Assembly (NCBI GenBank): GCA_022821805.1
Contig: JAJECX010000003.1
Coordinates: forward strand, 62,001-126,000
Length of the DNA: 64,000 nt
Direction of reading: 5' to 3'
Source of the DNA: Anaerolineae bacterium
GTDB lineage: Bacteria > Chloroflexota > Anaerolineae > Aggregatilineales > Phototrophicaceae
Shown here: positions 8,850 through 17,720 of the stretch, in pieces
Position numbering within the stretch: position 1 is the first letter of the stretch
Layout: each line of letters begins with the position of its first letter
Made by a program: the position numbers and the translations under genes
Notes under the pieces: generated by a model
Told to the model about the DNA's origin: nothing
Seen by the model: the letters and a program-made list of their open reading frames with translations, nothing else
The model's database searches: none

Positions 8850-9394
8850 AGCGCGTGGGCGACGAACCTGAAAGAGAAGAGCGACTGCCAGAAGCTTCGC
8901 GCCTGCTGGATTCCAGCGGTATTTCCAAGGAACTGCTTCAAAACATCCCGCCCGAAAAGAGCGAGGACTTTGCGCGGGCGATTATCGCGTTTCAATTGGA
9001 AATTCGACAAGTTGAACGTTACTCAGGCATCCTACCGCATCCAAGCATCGTTGAACGCTACGAAGCAACTTTGCCGGGCAGCGCGGAAAGAATCTTGACG
9101 CTGGCGGAAGAGCGGCAGGCTGCCGACATTCACCAAGAACAGCATAACGCCAAGGAAAGCCACAGCTTCAACATGGCTGTGGTTCGCGGCATCATCTGGA
9201 ACGAGCGGCTGGGCATGCTATTACTGGTCGGCTTGGCTCTCGCGCTTGTAATGCTCGGTGTGCGAATCATGGAAACCGGACACAGCGGTGAGGGATTTGC
9301 TCTGATTGTCGGCGCCGCATGCGGGGTGCTTGTCGCCTATGTGAGAAGCGGAAGCCGGCGGGGGCAGCTCGCGGAGACCTCTGAAAGCGCTTGA
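8846..9394 (+). CDS. DUF2335-like predicted membrane protein
   Basis: A 182-residue protein starting at GTG 8846, overlapping the preceding stop codon. The middle has the DUF2335 signature GILPHPSIVERYEATLPGSA followed by ERILTLAEERQ, and the C-terminus has two adjacent membrane helices (about 122-143 and 148-165) with a short basic tail. Function of the DUF2335 family is unknown to me. The N-terminal 60 residues are charged and helical. The gene is convergent with serA, with 11 bp between stop codons. Confidence 0.75.
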   Translation: MKRVGDEPEREERLPEASRLLDSSGISKELLQNIPPEKSEDFARAIIAFQLEIRQVERYSGILPHPSIVERYEATLPGSAERILTLAEERQAADIHQEQHNAKESHSFNMAVVRGIIWNERLGMLLLVGLALALVMLGVRIMETGHSGEGFALIVGAACGVLVAYVRSGSRRGQLAETSESA

Positions 9395-9412
9395 TTTGGT
9401 GCCGGTCAAATC
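9393..9412. terminator. Short inverted repeat between convergent genes
   Basis: GATTTG (9393-9398) and CAAATC (9407-9412) form a 6-bp stem with an 8-base loop overlapping the two convergent stop codons. There is no T tract, so a terminator role is weakly supported. Confidence 0.25.
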
Positions 9413-11001
9413 CGCAACTGATGCACGTGCCGGATGAAGTCCTGCTCGCGCAGCGCCGCCATCACGGTTTCCGGCAGCGCCTCATCAAAATTCAGCACCG
9501 TCAGCGTGTTGCCGCCCGGCGCCGCCCGTCCCGTATGCCAGCTGGCGATATTGATGCCATTCTCCGCCATAAGCGTGCCGACCCGCCCGATCACGCCCGG
9601 CTGGTCATAGCTGCCCATGATGAGCATATGCCCGCGCGGCTCGAAATGAACGCGATAATCGTTGATCTGCAAAATATACGGTTTCTGCCGGTCGAGCAGC
9701 GCGCCAGCAACGCTGATCTCCTCGCCATCTTCCAGCGTCGTCTGGCAAGTGATGACATTGCGGTATTCGCTGATCTTGATGCCCTTCGCCTGCGTGATCT
9801 GCCAGCCGCGCTCGGCCGCCCGCAAGGGCGCGTTTACGTAGCTGACGCTCTCGCCCAGAATCGGGCTCAGCAAGCCCTTCAAGATGCCGACCGTCATCGG
9901 CTTGATTAGCCCATTCATGTCGTCGCCGATGATCTCGATGGCGATGCGCTGAATCGGGCTGCGCGCCAGCACATGCTGCAATGCGCCGATTCCCTCAGCC
10001 AATTGCATATAAGGTCGCATCTCTTCATAGGCGACGCCCGGCAGCAGCGGCATATTGACAACATTGCGGTAATCGCGGTCCTTGAGCGCGTCAATCACTT
10101 GCTTGACGATCTGAAGCGACAAGTCTTGGCGCGCTTCGGCTGTGTTGTCGCCGATATGCGGCGTGTGTATCACCCGGTCCATGCCAATCAGTGGACTGTT
10201 GAAGGGCGGCTCCTCATTCCAGACATCGAGCGCCACTCCGCCCAGGCGCCCGTCAAGCAGCGCCTCCGCCAGCAGCGATTCCTTGACGACGCCGCCGTGC
10301 GCCGTATTGATGAAGCAGGCGCCTCGTTTCATCATGCCCAGCGTCTCTTCGTCAAAAAAGTCAATCGTCTCCTTCGTCGCTGGCACGTGCGCGCTGACGT
10401 AATCGGACTCGACTAGCAACTCGCGCAGGCTGACGAGCTGAATACGTCTATCGTTGACCTGCTCCTCGCGTATGTACGGATCGTAAGCCAGCACGGTCAT
10501 GCCCAGCGCCAGACAAAGATGCGCCACCCGCTGCCCGACGCGCCCCAAACCAATGATGCCAATCGTCTTGCCATGCAGCTGCGCGCCGATTTGCTGTCCG
10601 CGGTCAAAGAGCCACCAGCCTTCGCGCAGGCTCTCGTGCACCGCCGGCAGATTCCGATTCAGCGCCAGCATCAGCGTCAGCGTATGTTCGGCCGCGGCAA
10701 CGGCGCTGACGCCCGGCGCGTTCATCACCAGGATGCCGCGCTCGGTGGCGCAATCAATGTCGATGCCGGTCAGCCCGGCCGACATGCGCGCGATCAATCG
10801 CAGCTTCGGCGCTTGCTCAAGCAAGGGCGCGTCCAGCCTAAAGTCCGAGCGCGTGATGATTGCGCTGGCCTCCTGCAGCGCGGCGCGGACGCTGGCAGTC
10901 TTCGGCGGCACAATCGCAATCGTGAATTCATCGCTCGACTCGAGTAGAGCAATGCTCTCGCTTGTGAGATCGGTGGCGACCACAATATGCTGCTGACTCA
11001 A
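9406..11001 (-). CDS. serA: D-3-phosphoglycerate dehydrogenase-like protein with ACT domain
   Basis: Long-type SerA of 531 residues: split substrate-binding domain, NAD-binding Rossmann fold (IGIIGLGRVGQ, about 148-158), an intervening ASB domain (about 320-455) and a C-terminal ACT domain (LIMGSYDQPGVIGRVGTLM). Catalytic glutamate (NEEPP) and histidine (HTPHIG) are present. The conserved arginine of the N-x-x-R-G motif is His235 (INTAHGG), and the usual RAGxGxDNID loop reads RMSAGLTGID. The start is TTG at 11001, overlapping the preceding gene's stop codon. Context with serB supports serine synthesis, but the changed substrate site leaves activity open; another 2-hydroxyacid is possible. Confidence 0.85.
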   Translation of the reverse strand: MSQQHIVVATDLTSESIALLESSDEFTIAIVPPKTASVRAALQEASAIITRSDFRLDAPLLEQAPKLRLIARMSAGLTGIDIDCATERGILVMNAPGVSAVAAAEHTLTLMLALNRNLPAVHESLREGWWLFDRGQQIGAQLHGKTIGIIGLGRVGQRVAHLCLALGMTVLAYDPYIREEQVNDRRIQLVSLRELLVESDYVSAHVPATKETIDFFDEETLGMMKRGACFINTAHGGVVKESLLAEALLDGRLGGVALDVWNEEPPFNSPLIGMDRVIHTPHIGDNTAEARQDLSLQIVKQVIDALKDRDYRNVVNMPLLPGVAYEEMRPYMQLAEGIGALQHVLARSPIQRIAIEIIGDDMNGLIKPMTVGILKGLLSPILGESVSYVNAPLRAAERGWQITQAKGIKISEYRNVITCQTTLEDGEEISVAGALLDRQKPYILQINDYRVHFEPRGHMLIMGSYDQPGVIGRVGTLMAENGINIASWHTGRAAPGGNTLTVLNFDEALPETVMAALREQDFIRHVHQLRI

Positions 11002-11666
11002 GCGAATATCCTTTTCCGCCGGAATTCATCCAGAATATCATTCAGGCTGCCATAGATCCTGTCATTGATATCGGCAAAATCTTCAATGCTGGAATGCGAG
11101 AGATCGGGCACGGTATAACAGGTCATCCCGGCCGCCAGCGCCGCCTGGGTGCCGAAGCGGCTGTCCTCAAGCGCCAGGCAGCTCTCGGGCGCGCAGCCCA
11201 GCTGCGCAGCCGCGTGCAGATAGATGTCGGGCGCCGGCTTGCCCCGCGCCACAAACTCGGCTGAGTAGCGTCGCGGAATCAGCGCGTCCCAGTCCATCAG
11301 TTGAACAAAATGCTCGATGATTCTTTGCGACGAACTCGATGCAATCGCGCGCGGGATGCCAAGCTCGGCGACGTATTTCAAGAGTTCATCAGCGCCGGGC
11401 TTCGCTTGAATCCTGCCGGCAGGCAGGCTCATCATCCGCCCGGTGATCGCCGCTTCAATGGCGGCCGGGGTCTCGCCCAGCCTAGGATAGCGCTGCTGCA
11501 GAATGGCGGCGAATTCATCAACGCGCATGCCGATGCCCGAATCGCGCAACTCTTGACTGTATTCGTAGCCCAAGGATTCGATCAGTTCAACTTCGACCTC
11601 ATGCCAAACTGGCTCGGAATCGACCAGCAAGCCGTCCATGTCAAAAATGATTGCCTTGAAATCCAT
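10998..11666 (-). CDS. HAD-superfamily hydrolase, beta-phosphoglucomutase-like
   Basis: A 222-residue HAD phosphatase or mutase. Motif I is FDMDGLLVDSEP with both aspartates, motif II is the ASSSS loop, and motif III/IV is GKPAPDIYLHAA plus LEDSRFGTQAA. The cap inserted after motif I is the alpha-helical type of the beta-PGM/YcjU/GPP group. It lies between serB and serA, two bases from the former and overlapping the latter by four, so it is co-translated in a serine operon. Its substrate cannot be read from sequence; small sugar or glycolytic phosphates are typical. Confidence 0.85.
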   Translation of the reverse strand: MDFKAIIFDMDGLLVDSEPVWHEVEVELIESLGYEYSQELRDSGIGMRVDEFAAILQQRYPRLGETPAAIEAAITGRMMSLPAGRIQAKPGADELLKYVAELGIPRAIASSSSQRIIEHFVQLMDWDALIPRRYSAEFVARGKPAPDIYLHAAAQLGCAPESCLALEDSRFGTQAALAAGMTCYTVPDLSHSSIEDFADINDRIYGSLNDILDEFRRKRIFA

Positions 11667-11668
11667 GC

Positions 11669-12520
11669 TCAGGCGATGTCCTCAAATTCGCGGATAAATC
11701 GGTCGCGCGATGTTTCGTCGCAAAAGGCAACATATTCGCCCTGCAATCCCAGCAGAATGCCCTTGCGAACGGTCGGCTCATGCGCTGTGCCCCGCAGCAA
11801 CTCCCAGCCGCGGCGACCAGCAGCCAGCGGCAGAATCGGCGCGAGCGACGGGCAGCTTACATAAATATCCGACTCCGCCATGACCGCCTCGCGCGCGACC
11901 ACGCCACCGAATCCGATAAAGAGATCTACATCGACCTTGGTCGCCAGGTCTGATGAGCCATCGCCAACCATCATGCGCCGCCCGGGCAGATCGCGCGCCA
12001 ATTCGCCAATGATGGCCGCTTTGCCGCTGGATACCGTCAACGGTCCTTCGTCGTAATCGAGGTAAGTCTGCGTTTGCTGCGCCTGCGGCTCGGCATAATC
12101 CCACCAGCGCCCGGAAAGCTCATTATACTCCAACTCCACCGCTCGAATTCGCGCCGGATCGACACCCAGCCGCCGCCCAAATCCCTTCACCGCGTCGATT
12201 AAGCCGCCGCTGATGATGAAGACCTGCTTGCCCAAAGCCTGAAGCGCGGCGATTACTGCGGGCGCATCCTCGACCGTCGTCTGCCAATAGCGTTCTTCGA
12301 CCGCTTTTAACTGGGCGCGCGTCGGTTTGATCGCTCGCAAGCGCTTGCCATACACATCGGCCAGGTCGAGCTCGCCGTCCATCGCCTTGTTGGTCAGCAA
12401 TCCGACGCGCCCCTCCTTGCCTTTCAGACGCGCCAACTCATCAATGCCTTCAATGGTCGAAAGCGTGCTGTCGCAATCGAAAAATATGAGATCGAAAGTT
12501 GACCAGCGCGGACTGACCAT
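11669..12520 (-). CDS. serB: Phosphoserine phosphatase
   Basis: HAD-family phosphatase for the last step of serine synthesis. Motif I is FFDCDSTLS followed by IEGIDELA and KAMDGELDL, the SerB substrate-binding pattern. Motif IV is VGDGSSDLA, then a VDLFIGFGG segment that resembles eukaryotic-type phosphoserine phosphatase. ATG 12520 is preferred; a TTG at 12544 would add eight residues. It heads a three-gene minus-strand operon with the HAD protein and serA, divergent from tetR. A minus-strand TATAAT lies about 40 bp upstream. Confidence 0.85.
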   Translation of the reverse strand: MVSPRWSTFDLIFFDCDSTLSTIEGIDELARLKGKEGRVGLLTNKAMDGELDLADVYGKRLRAIKPTRAQLKAVEERYWQTTVEDAPAVIAALQALGKQVFIISGGLIDAVKGFGRRLGVDPARIRAVELEYNELSGRWWDYAEPQAQQTQTYLDYDEGPLTVSSGKAAIIGELARDLPGRRMMVGDGSSDLATKVDVDLFIGFGGVVAREAVMAESDIYVSCPSLAPILPLAAGRRGWELLRGTAHEPTVRKGILLGLQGEYVAFCDETSRDRFIREFEDIA

Positions 12521-12561
12521 AGAACATGAGCCTGCTTCAGGCAAAAGCCTAATCCGCGCTC

Positions 12562-12567
12562 ATTATA
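12562..12567 (-). promoter_or_regulatory. -10 element candidate for the serine operon
   Basis: A perfect TATAAT on the minus strand, about 40 bases upstream of the serB ATG. No convincing -35 at normal spacing. Confidence 0.4.
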
Positions 12568-12631
12568 GAGGCTTCAAGGCAAAAGACTAGCGCCGTCTGC
12601 GCCGCGCCAGTGAATCCGCGCTGTTGCTGGC

Positions 12632-12660
12632 TTGAAACCTCATAGCCTGTAATCTACAAT
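12632..12660 (+). promoter_or_regulatory. Promoter of the tetR-type gene
   Basis: TTGAAA (12632-12637) and TACAAT (12655-12660) with a 17-bp spacer, each one mismatch from consensus, 45 bp before the GTG start. No clear palindromic operator is seen beside it. Confidence 0.6.
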
Positions 12661-12705
12661 CGAAACTGGTTTTGATTCGGCGGCATTAAGGAAAGGAGCA
12701 TTGAG

Positions 12706-13344
12706 GTGGCGCGTAAACCAGCTGATCAGACGGTCGATCGTGAAGACATTCTGTGGGCGGCCGCCGATGTGCTTCAACGCAACGGCTATGACGCGACAAC
12801 GATGAAAGATATCGCCGCCCAGGTGAATCTGACCGCCGCCAGCTTGTATCATCACTTCCCGAATAAAGACTTCCTGCTGCTCAACGTACTCGAATTCGGG
12901 ATGGGCTTGGCTATCGAGAAACTGGAGAAAATCGCCGCTTCGGAGATGAGCAATGCCGAGAAGCTGGAAGCGATGATTCGCTTCCACGTGGTTACGATCA
13001 CGAGCAATGTGGCGATGGGGACGGCGATGGTCTTTGAGATTCGTCCCCTGCTCAACGCAAACCCCGGCAAAAGATACGGCGGCGAGAAGTTCACGAAAGA
13101 GTTCGCCGCGCGCCGCGATCGGTTCTTCGTGCGCCGCGATTATTTCGAGGGGCTTTTTCGCAATGTTCTGCTGGGAGGCATCGCCGCCGACGAATTTCGC
13201 CAGGTCGACGCCTCCACGGTAACGCGAGCGATACTGGGCGCGCACAACTGGATAGGCGTCTGGTTCCGCGCTGGCGGGCGGCTCAGCGGCGAAGAAGTGG
13301 CCGATGTCATGGTCGATACCTGGCTTTCGGCTTTGAAGAATTAG
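12706..13344 (+). CDS. TetR-family transcriptional regulator
   Basis: A 212-residue regulator. The N-terminal helix-turn-helix is typical: AADVLQRNGYDATTMKDIAA then LTAASLYHHFPNKDFLL (about residues 15-60). The C-terminal ligand domain resembles the group of TetR proteins that sense acyl-CoA (FadR/KstR2-like), an inference strengthened by the adjacent beta-oxidation genes. GTG 12706 is chosen because AAGGAAAGGAG lies 8 to 9 bases upstream. It is divergent from the serine operon and likely controls itself and the downstream fad genes, although an Mrr-like gene now separates them. Confidence 0.88.
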   Translation: MARKPADQTVDREDILWAAADVLQRNGYDATTMKDIAAQVNLTAASLYHHFPNKDFLLLNVLEFGMGLAIEKLEKIAASEMSNAEKLEAMIRFHVVTITSNVAMGTAMVFEIRPLLNANPGKRYGGEKFTKEFAARRDRFFVRRDYFEGLFRNVLLGGIAADEFRQVDASTVTRAILGAHNWIGVWFRAGGRLSGEEVADVMVDTWLSALKN

Positions 13345-13360
13345 CGTATGGAATAGCAAT

Positions 13361-14563
13361 ATGGAAAAACGTCAACTCACGCCAGATTTGCCGACATACG
13401 AAATTGGACGACGCTTCCTGCAAATCATGGATGGCGTAAGCGAAAATCACTACAGAACTATGCGGGAAGACATTTATGCGCATATCCGCAACCCGAAAGA
13501 TCCATTTAATTGGAAGGACCCGGACGACTGGATTCCGCTATTACTGAAAAATAATGAAGATAGCCGCGTTCTGGCGCTGCGGATATGGCGCGACTCTAAT
13601 CAACTCGTTAATCCGCGGCACACCTTCGGCCCCTACTACCTCTGCACAATCCACCAGCTTTCGTCCGTTGTCAATGGAAGCATACAGATTAGCGCGCGCG
13701 GCAAGCGATTCCTGGCCGGCGATGAAACGGTCGTGGCCGAAATGGATGACTACGACGGCTTGCTGCTAGTGCTGGCTGAAGTCGCCGCGAAGGGACCCGG
13801 GCGCCGTCGAGAATTCGAAGAAAGCTATACCGAGTTCTGTCGCGCCCAAACGACCTACGCTGCCGACTCATCAATAATCTCTAGTCTCATTTATCGCCTC
13901 AACAACCTTGTTGATCGCAGGCTTATAGACAAGAGCGGGCATTCGTACCAAATAACGCACATGGGGCTCGAACATCTTGGTCGCTATGGCAGTACCGGAA
14001 GCAAGGATGCGCCGAATCCCGCGATTTCCAGACTGGCGAGAGCAAACAACGCTGCCGCGCGTCGAGAGCTCGCCGAGTTTTTGCAAACAATGGATCCATA
14101 CGCATTTGAACATCTCATTAAATTGCTGCTTGTAGCGATGGGCTATGAAAATGTCGAAGTAGTTGGCGGAGTAGGCGACAAAGGAGTTGATGTAGTCGCC
14201 GATATTGCTCTTGGCATTAGCAGCGTACGCGAGGTAATTCAAGCAAAACGCCAAAAAGGAAATACTGGTCGCCCGGTACTTGATCAGCTGCGAGGCTCGC
14301 TACACTACTTTCAAGCTGTTCGCGGAACCATTGTCACTACTGGCGGATTCACAAAAGGAACAAAGGACGCTGCGTTCGTACCTGGCGCCGCTCCAATTAC
14401 TTTGATTGATGGAGACACACTGGTGAACTTACTAATCGAACATGACATTGGCGTCCGCAGGCGCGAAATCAGAATTCTCGAATTCGATGCAGAGAGTTTG
14501 AGCGAAATTGAGTCCGAAGCGGAAATGGAAGTGGCTGCTTTGGTACAGCCGGAGAGCGAGTAG
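13361..14563 (+). CDS. Mrr-like restriction endonuclease
   Basis: A 400-residue protein with a C-terminal Mrr catalytic domain of the PD-(D/E)xK fold. After an FEHLIKLLL helix and GYENVEVV comes GDKGVDVVA (catalytic aspartate D277), then Q294-A-K296, the QxK variant of the motif, and IVTTGGFTKGT. The N-terminal 230 residues are helical, compatible with Mrr_N-type winged helices. Mrr proteins are type IV enzymes cutting modified DNA. It starts 16 bp after tetR, has a weak ribosome site, and looks slightly richer in A+T than neighbours. It is a lone nuclease gene placed between tetR and the fad genes. Confidence 0.85.
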   Translation: MEKRQLTPDLPTYEIGRRFLQIMDGVSENHYRTMREDIYAHIRNPKDPFNWKDPDDWIPLLLKNNEDSRVLALRIWRDSNQLVNPRHTFGPYYLCTIHQLSSVVNGSIQISARGKRFLAGDETVVAEMDDYDGLLLVLAEVAAKGPGRRREFEESYTEFCRAQTTYAADSSIISSLIYRLNNLVDRRLIDKSGHSYQITHMGLEHLGRYGSTGSKDAPNPAISRLARANNAAARRELAEFLQTMDPYAFEHLIKLLLVAMGYENVEVVGGVGDKGVDVVADIALGISSVREVIQAKRQKGNTGRPVLDQLRGSLHYFQAVRGTIVTTGGFTKGTKDAAFVPGAAPITLIDGDTLVNLLIEHDIGVRRREIRILEFDAESLSEIESEAEMEVAALVQPESE

Positions 14564-14572
14564 CGACTCATC

Positions 14573-15274
14573 ATGCAAACCATCCTCATCACAGGCGCCA
14601 ACCGCGGCATCGGCCTGGCATTGATGCGCCAACTCCTGCAAGACGACGCGCGAATCTTCGCCACTTGCCGCGCGCCCGAACGCGCCGACGCCTTGAATGA
14701 GCTAGCGCAACAGCGCCCCGAGCGCGCAACCGTCCTGCAACTGGACGTCAACGACGAAGCGTCAATTGAAAGCGCTGTGGCGTCGGTCGCGGCGAAAACC
14801 GACGCGCTTGACCTGCTGGTCAACAATGCCGGCATCGGCGGCGACGATAGCGGCCGCATCCTCGGGCAGCTGACCTCAGATGAAGTCAGCCATGTGATCA
14901 GGACCAATGCCGTCAGCCCGCTGATTCTGACGCAGGCTTGCCAAAAATTGCTGAAAAATGGCGACAACCCGCGCGTGGTCATGATCTCCTCTGGCTTGGG
15001 CTCGCTGCAGCGGACCGGCGGCACGTCCTACGCCTATCGCATGAGCAAGGCGGCGATGAATATGGCGGCGCGCGTCCTCGCCTTTGACAGCGCCATGACC
15101 GGCATCACGACCGTCACCATGAATCCCGGCTGGGTGCAAACCGATATGGGCGGACCAAGCGCCGCCCTCAAGCCGGAAGAATCGGGGAGCGCGCTGCGAA
15201 CGCTCATCAAGCGCTTGACGCCCGCGGACAATGGCAAGTTCTTCCAATACGATGGAAGCGAGCTTCCCTGGTGA
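14573..15274 (+). CDS. Short-chain dehydrogenase/reductase
   Basis: A 233-residue classical SDR. The cofactor motif is TGANRGIG at residues 7-14, the NNAG motif is present (LLVNNAGIG), and the catalytic Ser, Tyr and Lys appear in VVMISSGLG, SYAYRMSKAA. The C-terminal NPGWVQTDMGG loop is characteristic of the CsgA/C-factor-like subgroup. Substrate is unknown. It follows the Mrr-like gene by 9 bp and precedes fadN by about 55 bp, so it may belong to the lipid-degradation cluster. Confidence 0.88.
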   Translation: MQTILITGANRGIGLALMRQLLQDDARIFATCRAPERADALNELAQQRPERATVLQLDVNDEASIESAVASVAAKTDALDLLVNNAGIGGDDSGRILGQLTSDEVSHVIRTNAVSPLILTQACQKLLKNGDNPRVVMISSGLGSLQRTGGTSYAYRMSKAAMNMAARVLAFDSAMTGITTVTMNPGWVQTDMGGPSAALKPEESGSALRTLIKRLTPADNGKFFQYDGSELPW

Positions 15275-15328
15275 ATCGCGCCCGATTTAAGTGACATGTA
15301 GATTGACGACCGAAAGGCGAAGGCGCAG

Positions 15329-17716
15329 ATGGGATTAGAGATCAAGAAAGCGGCGGTGATTGGATCGGGCACAATGGGCGGCGGCATCGCGGCGCTGCTG
15401 GCCGGCGTCGGCATTGAAACGCTGCTGCTTGATATTCCAGCGAAGCACAGCTCGCCCGCCGATGGACCCAAAGCGCGAAACGCCCTGGTCGCCGCCAATC
15501 TCAAGGCGCTGGGTAGAATGCGCCCGCCGCAGCTCTACAGCCCGGACGATATCGCCAATATCAGCATCGGCAATATCGAAGACGATCTGGAAAGCGTTGG
15601 CGATGCCGATTGGGTGATCGAAGCTATCGTCGAGAACCTCGCAATCAAACGCGGGCTTATGGCGCGGCTGGTCGAAGTCGCGCGTGATGATGCCATCGTC
15701 ACCACCAATACATCCGGCATTCCCATCGCCAGCATCGCCGAGGGCTTGCCCGCGCAGTTCACGCGGCGCTTCCTTGGCGCGCATTTCTTCAATCCGCCGC
15801 GTTATTTGCGTCTGCTGGAAATCATCCCGCACACTGGAACTGATCCCGAAATCACCGATTTCATGCTTCGCTTCGGCGCCGAAACGCTCGGCAAGGGGAC
15901 AGTCCTCTGCAAGGATACACCCAACTTCATCGGCAACCGTTTCATGTCGATGTCCGGCATGCAGGCGACTAACTACGCCCTCGATCACGGCTACACGGTG
16001 GAGGAAGTCGACGCTCTGACCGGTCCGCTCATCGGCCGGCCCAAGACGGCGACCTTCAGCTTGAATGACCTGGTCGGTTTTGATATCGCCGTCGGCGTCG
16101 CGCGCAACCTCTATCACGCGATTCCCGATGATCCCGCTCGTGAGATTCTGATGCACCAGAAAAACGCGGCGCTCTCCGACGAGCTGCTGAAACGCGGCTG
16201 GTTGGGACGGAAGACCGCGCGCGGCTTTTTTCATATGCGGCGCGATGGCGGCAAGAAAGAACTGTGGGCGCTCAACCTGGATACGCTTGAATACGAGCCG
16301 CCCAGCAAACCGCGCTTCGAAAGCGTCGGGCAGTTTCGCGCGGTGGAGCCGCTCGGCGAGCGCATCCGCCTGCTCATCAACGCCGATGACCGCGCCGGCC
16401 AATATCTCTATCACTTGCACGCCTTTCTGCTCGCCTACGCCTCCAATCGCGTGCCCGAAATCACCGATACCATCGTCAATGTCGACAACGCGCAAAGGTG
16501 GGGCTTCGCCCATCAGCTCGGTCCCTTCGAAATCTGGGATGCCATCGGCCCTGCAGAGACGATTGATCGTTTCGAAGCGGACGGCTACCCGGTGGCGGAT
16601 TGGGTCAAGCAGATGATCGCCGCCGGAGTTACCACCTTTTACCAGCGCGATACGGCCGGCAAAGTCATCGGCTATTACAGCCCGCAAGACTGCGCCTATG
16701 TTTCCCTGGACAAGGACCCGCGCGAAGTCACCATCGCCGATTTGCGCGCGTCCGGCGCGGAAGTGCACAGCAATGGCGATGGCGCCATCTACGACATGGG
16801 CGCTGGCGCCCTGCTTTGGGAGTTTACTACCAAGCACAACTGCATCACCCCCGGCTTGATCGAATCAGGCTGGAAGGCGCTGGAACTTCTTAACGATGAT
16901 GACTGCAAGGCGCTGGTCATCGGCAACGATGGCGAGCGATTTTCCATCGGCGCGAACCTGGATCCGTCGGCGCTAATGGCTGGGCTCGAAGGCATTGAGA
17001 AGACGCTGGTCGCCTTGCAGGACTTGACGCAGGCGCTGCGCTACGCGCCCAAGCCGGTTGTCGTCGCCGCGCATGGCATGGCGCTCGGCGGTGGCGCTGA
17101 GCTGGTGATGGCGGGCACGGCGGTGGTGGCGCACGCTGAACTGTACATGGGATTGGTCGAGGTCGGCGTCGGTTTGGTTCCAGCCGGCGGCGGCTGCAAA
17201 GAGATGATGCGCCGGCTGGTCAATCCGCTGGCGAGCGCTGGCGCCGACGATGTGCTGGCTGGCTTGCAGAAAGCATTCGAGAATATCGCCACGGCAAAGG
17301 TCAGCGGCAGCGCCAAAGAAGCCAAAGCCCTCGGTATGCTGGCGCCAGCGGATGTGATCGTGATGAACCGCGCTCACTTGCTGGGCGAAGCGAAATCGCT
17401 GGCGCTGGCTTTAAGCGAGACTTATGCGCCGCCCAAGCCCGAGCCGGTCTACGCCGCCGGACGCGATGCCTACGCCGCGCTGATGCTGGGCATTGCCGGC
17501 TACACGGAGGCGGGATACGCCAGCGAGCATGATGCCCTGATCGCGAAGAAGCTGGCTTACATTCTGACCGGCGCCGCGCTCGCCGAGCCGCAGTGGGTCA
17601 ATCAGCAGTACCTGCTCAACCTGGAGCGGGAGGCCTTCTTGAGCTTGATCATGGAGACGAAAACGCAGGAGCGCATCATGCACATGCTGCAGACGAACAA
17701 GCCCCTGCGGAATTAG
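15329..17716 (+). CDS. fadN: 3-hydroxyacyl-CoA dehydrogenase / enoyl-CoA hydratase (FadN-like)
   Basis: A 795-residue bifunctional beta-oxidation enzyme in the FadN order: dehydrogenase first, hydratase/isomerase last. The N-terminal NAD site is AAVIGSGTMGGGIAALL; the HCDH signature includes HFFNPPRYLRLLEIIP and FIGNRF. The C-terminal crotonase-fold part (about 500-700) has the oxyanion-hole region FSIGANLD and ALGGGAEL. Length matches Bacillus-type FadN. It catalyses hydration of enoyl-CoA and oxidation of 3-hydroxyacyl-CoA; the partner thiolase FadA lies at 19.7 kb, separated by two opposite-strand genes. Confidence 0.93.
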   Translation: MGLEIKKAAVIGSGTMGGGIAALLAGVGIETLLLDIPAKHSSPADGPKARNALVAANLKALGRMRPPQLYSPDDIANISIGNIEDDLESVGDADWVIEAIVENLAIKRGLMARLVEVARDDAIVTTNTSGIPIASIAEGLPAQFTRRFLGAHFFNPPRYLRLLEIIPHTGTDPEITDFMLRFGAETLGKGTVLCKDTPNFIGNRFMSMSGMQATNYALDHGYTVEEVDALTGPLIGRPKTATFSLNDLVGFDIAVGVARNLYHAIPDDPAREILMHQKNAALSDELLKRGWLGRKTARGFFHMRRDGGKKELWALNLDTLEYEPPSKPRFESVGQFRAVEPLGERIRLLINADDRAGQYLYHLHAFLLAYASNRVPEITDTIVNVDNAQRWGFAHQLGPFEIWDAIGPAETIDRFEADGYPVADWVKQMIAAGVTTFYQRDTAGKVIGYYSPQDCAYVSLDKDPREVTIADLRASGAEVHSNGDGAIYDMGAGALLWEFTTKHNCITPGLIESGWKALELLNDDDCKALVIGNDGERFSIGANLDPSALMAGLEGIEKTLVALQDLTQALRYAPKPVVVAAHGMALGGGAELVMAGTAVVAHAELYMGLVEVGVGLVPAGGGCKEMMRRLVNPLASAGADDVLAGLQKAFENIATAKVSGSAKEAKALGMLAPADVIVMNRAHLLGEAKSLALALSETYAPPKPEPVYAAGRDAYAALMLGIAGYTEAGYASEHDALIAKKLAYILTGAALAEPQWVNQQYLLNLEREAFLSLIMETKTQERIMHMLQTNKPLRN

Positions 17717-17720
17717 GTGC

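Noticed and set aside
15335..16837. A 500-codon open frame on the minus strand opposite fadN
   Set aside because: It is the complement of a GC-rich coding gene with clear domain motifs on the plus strand; the product is low-complexity and matches no family.
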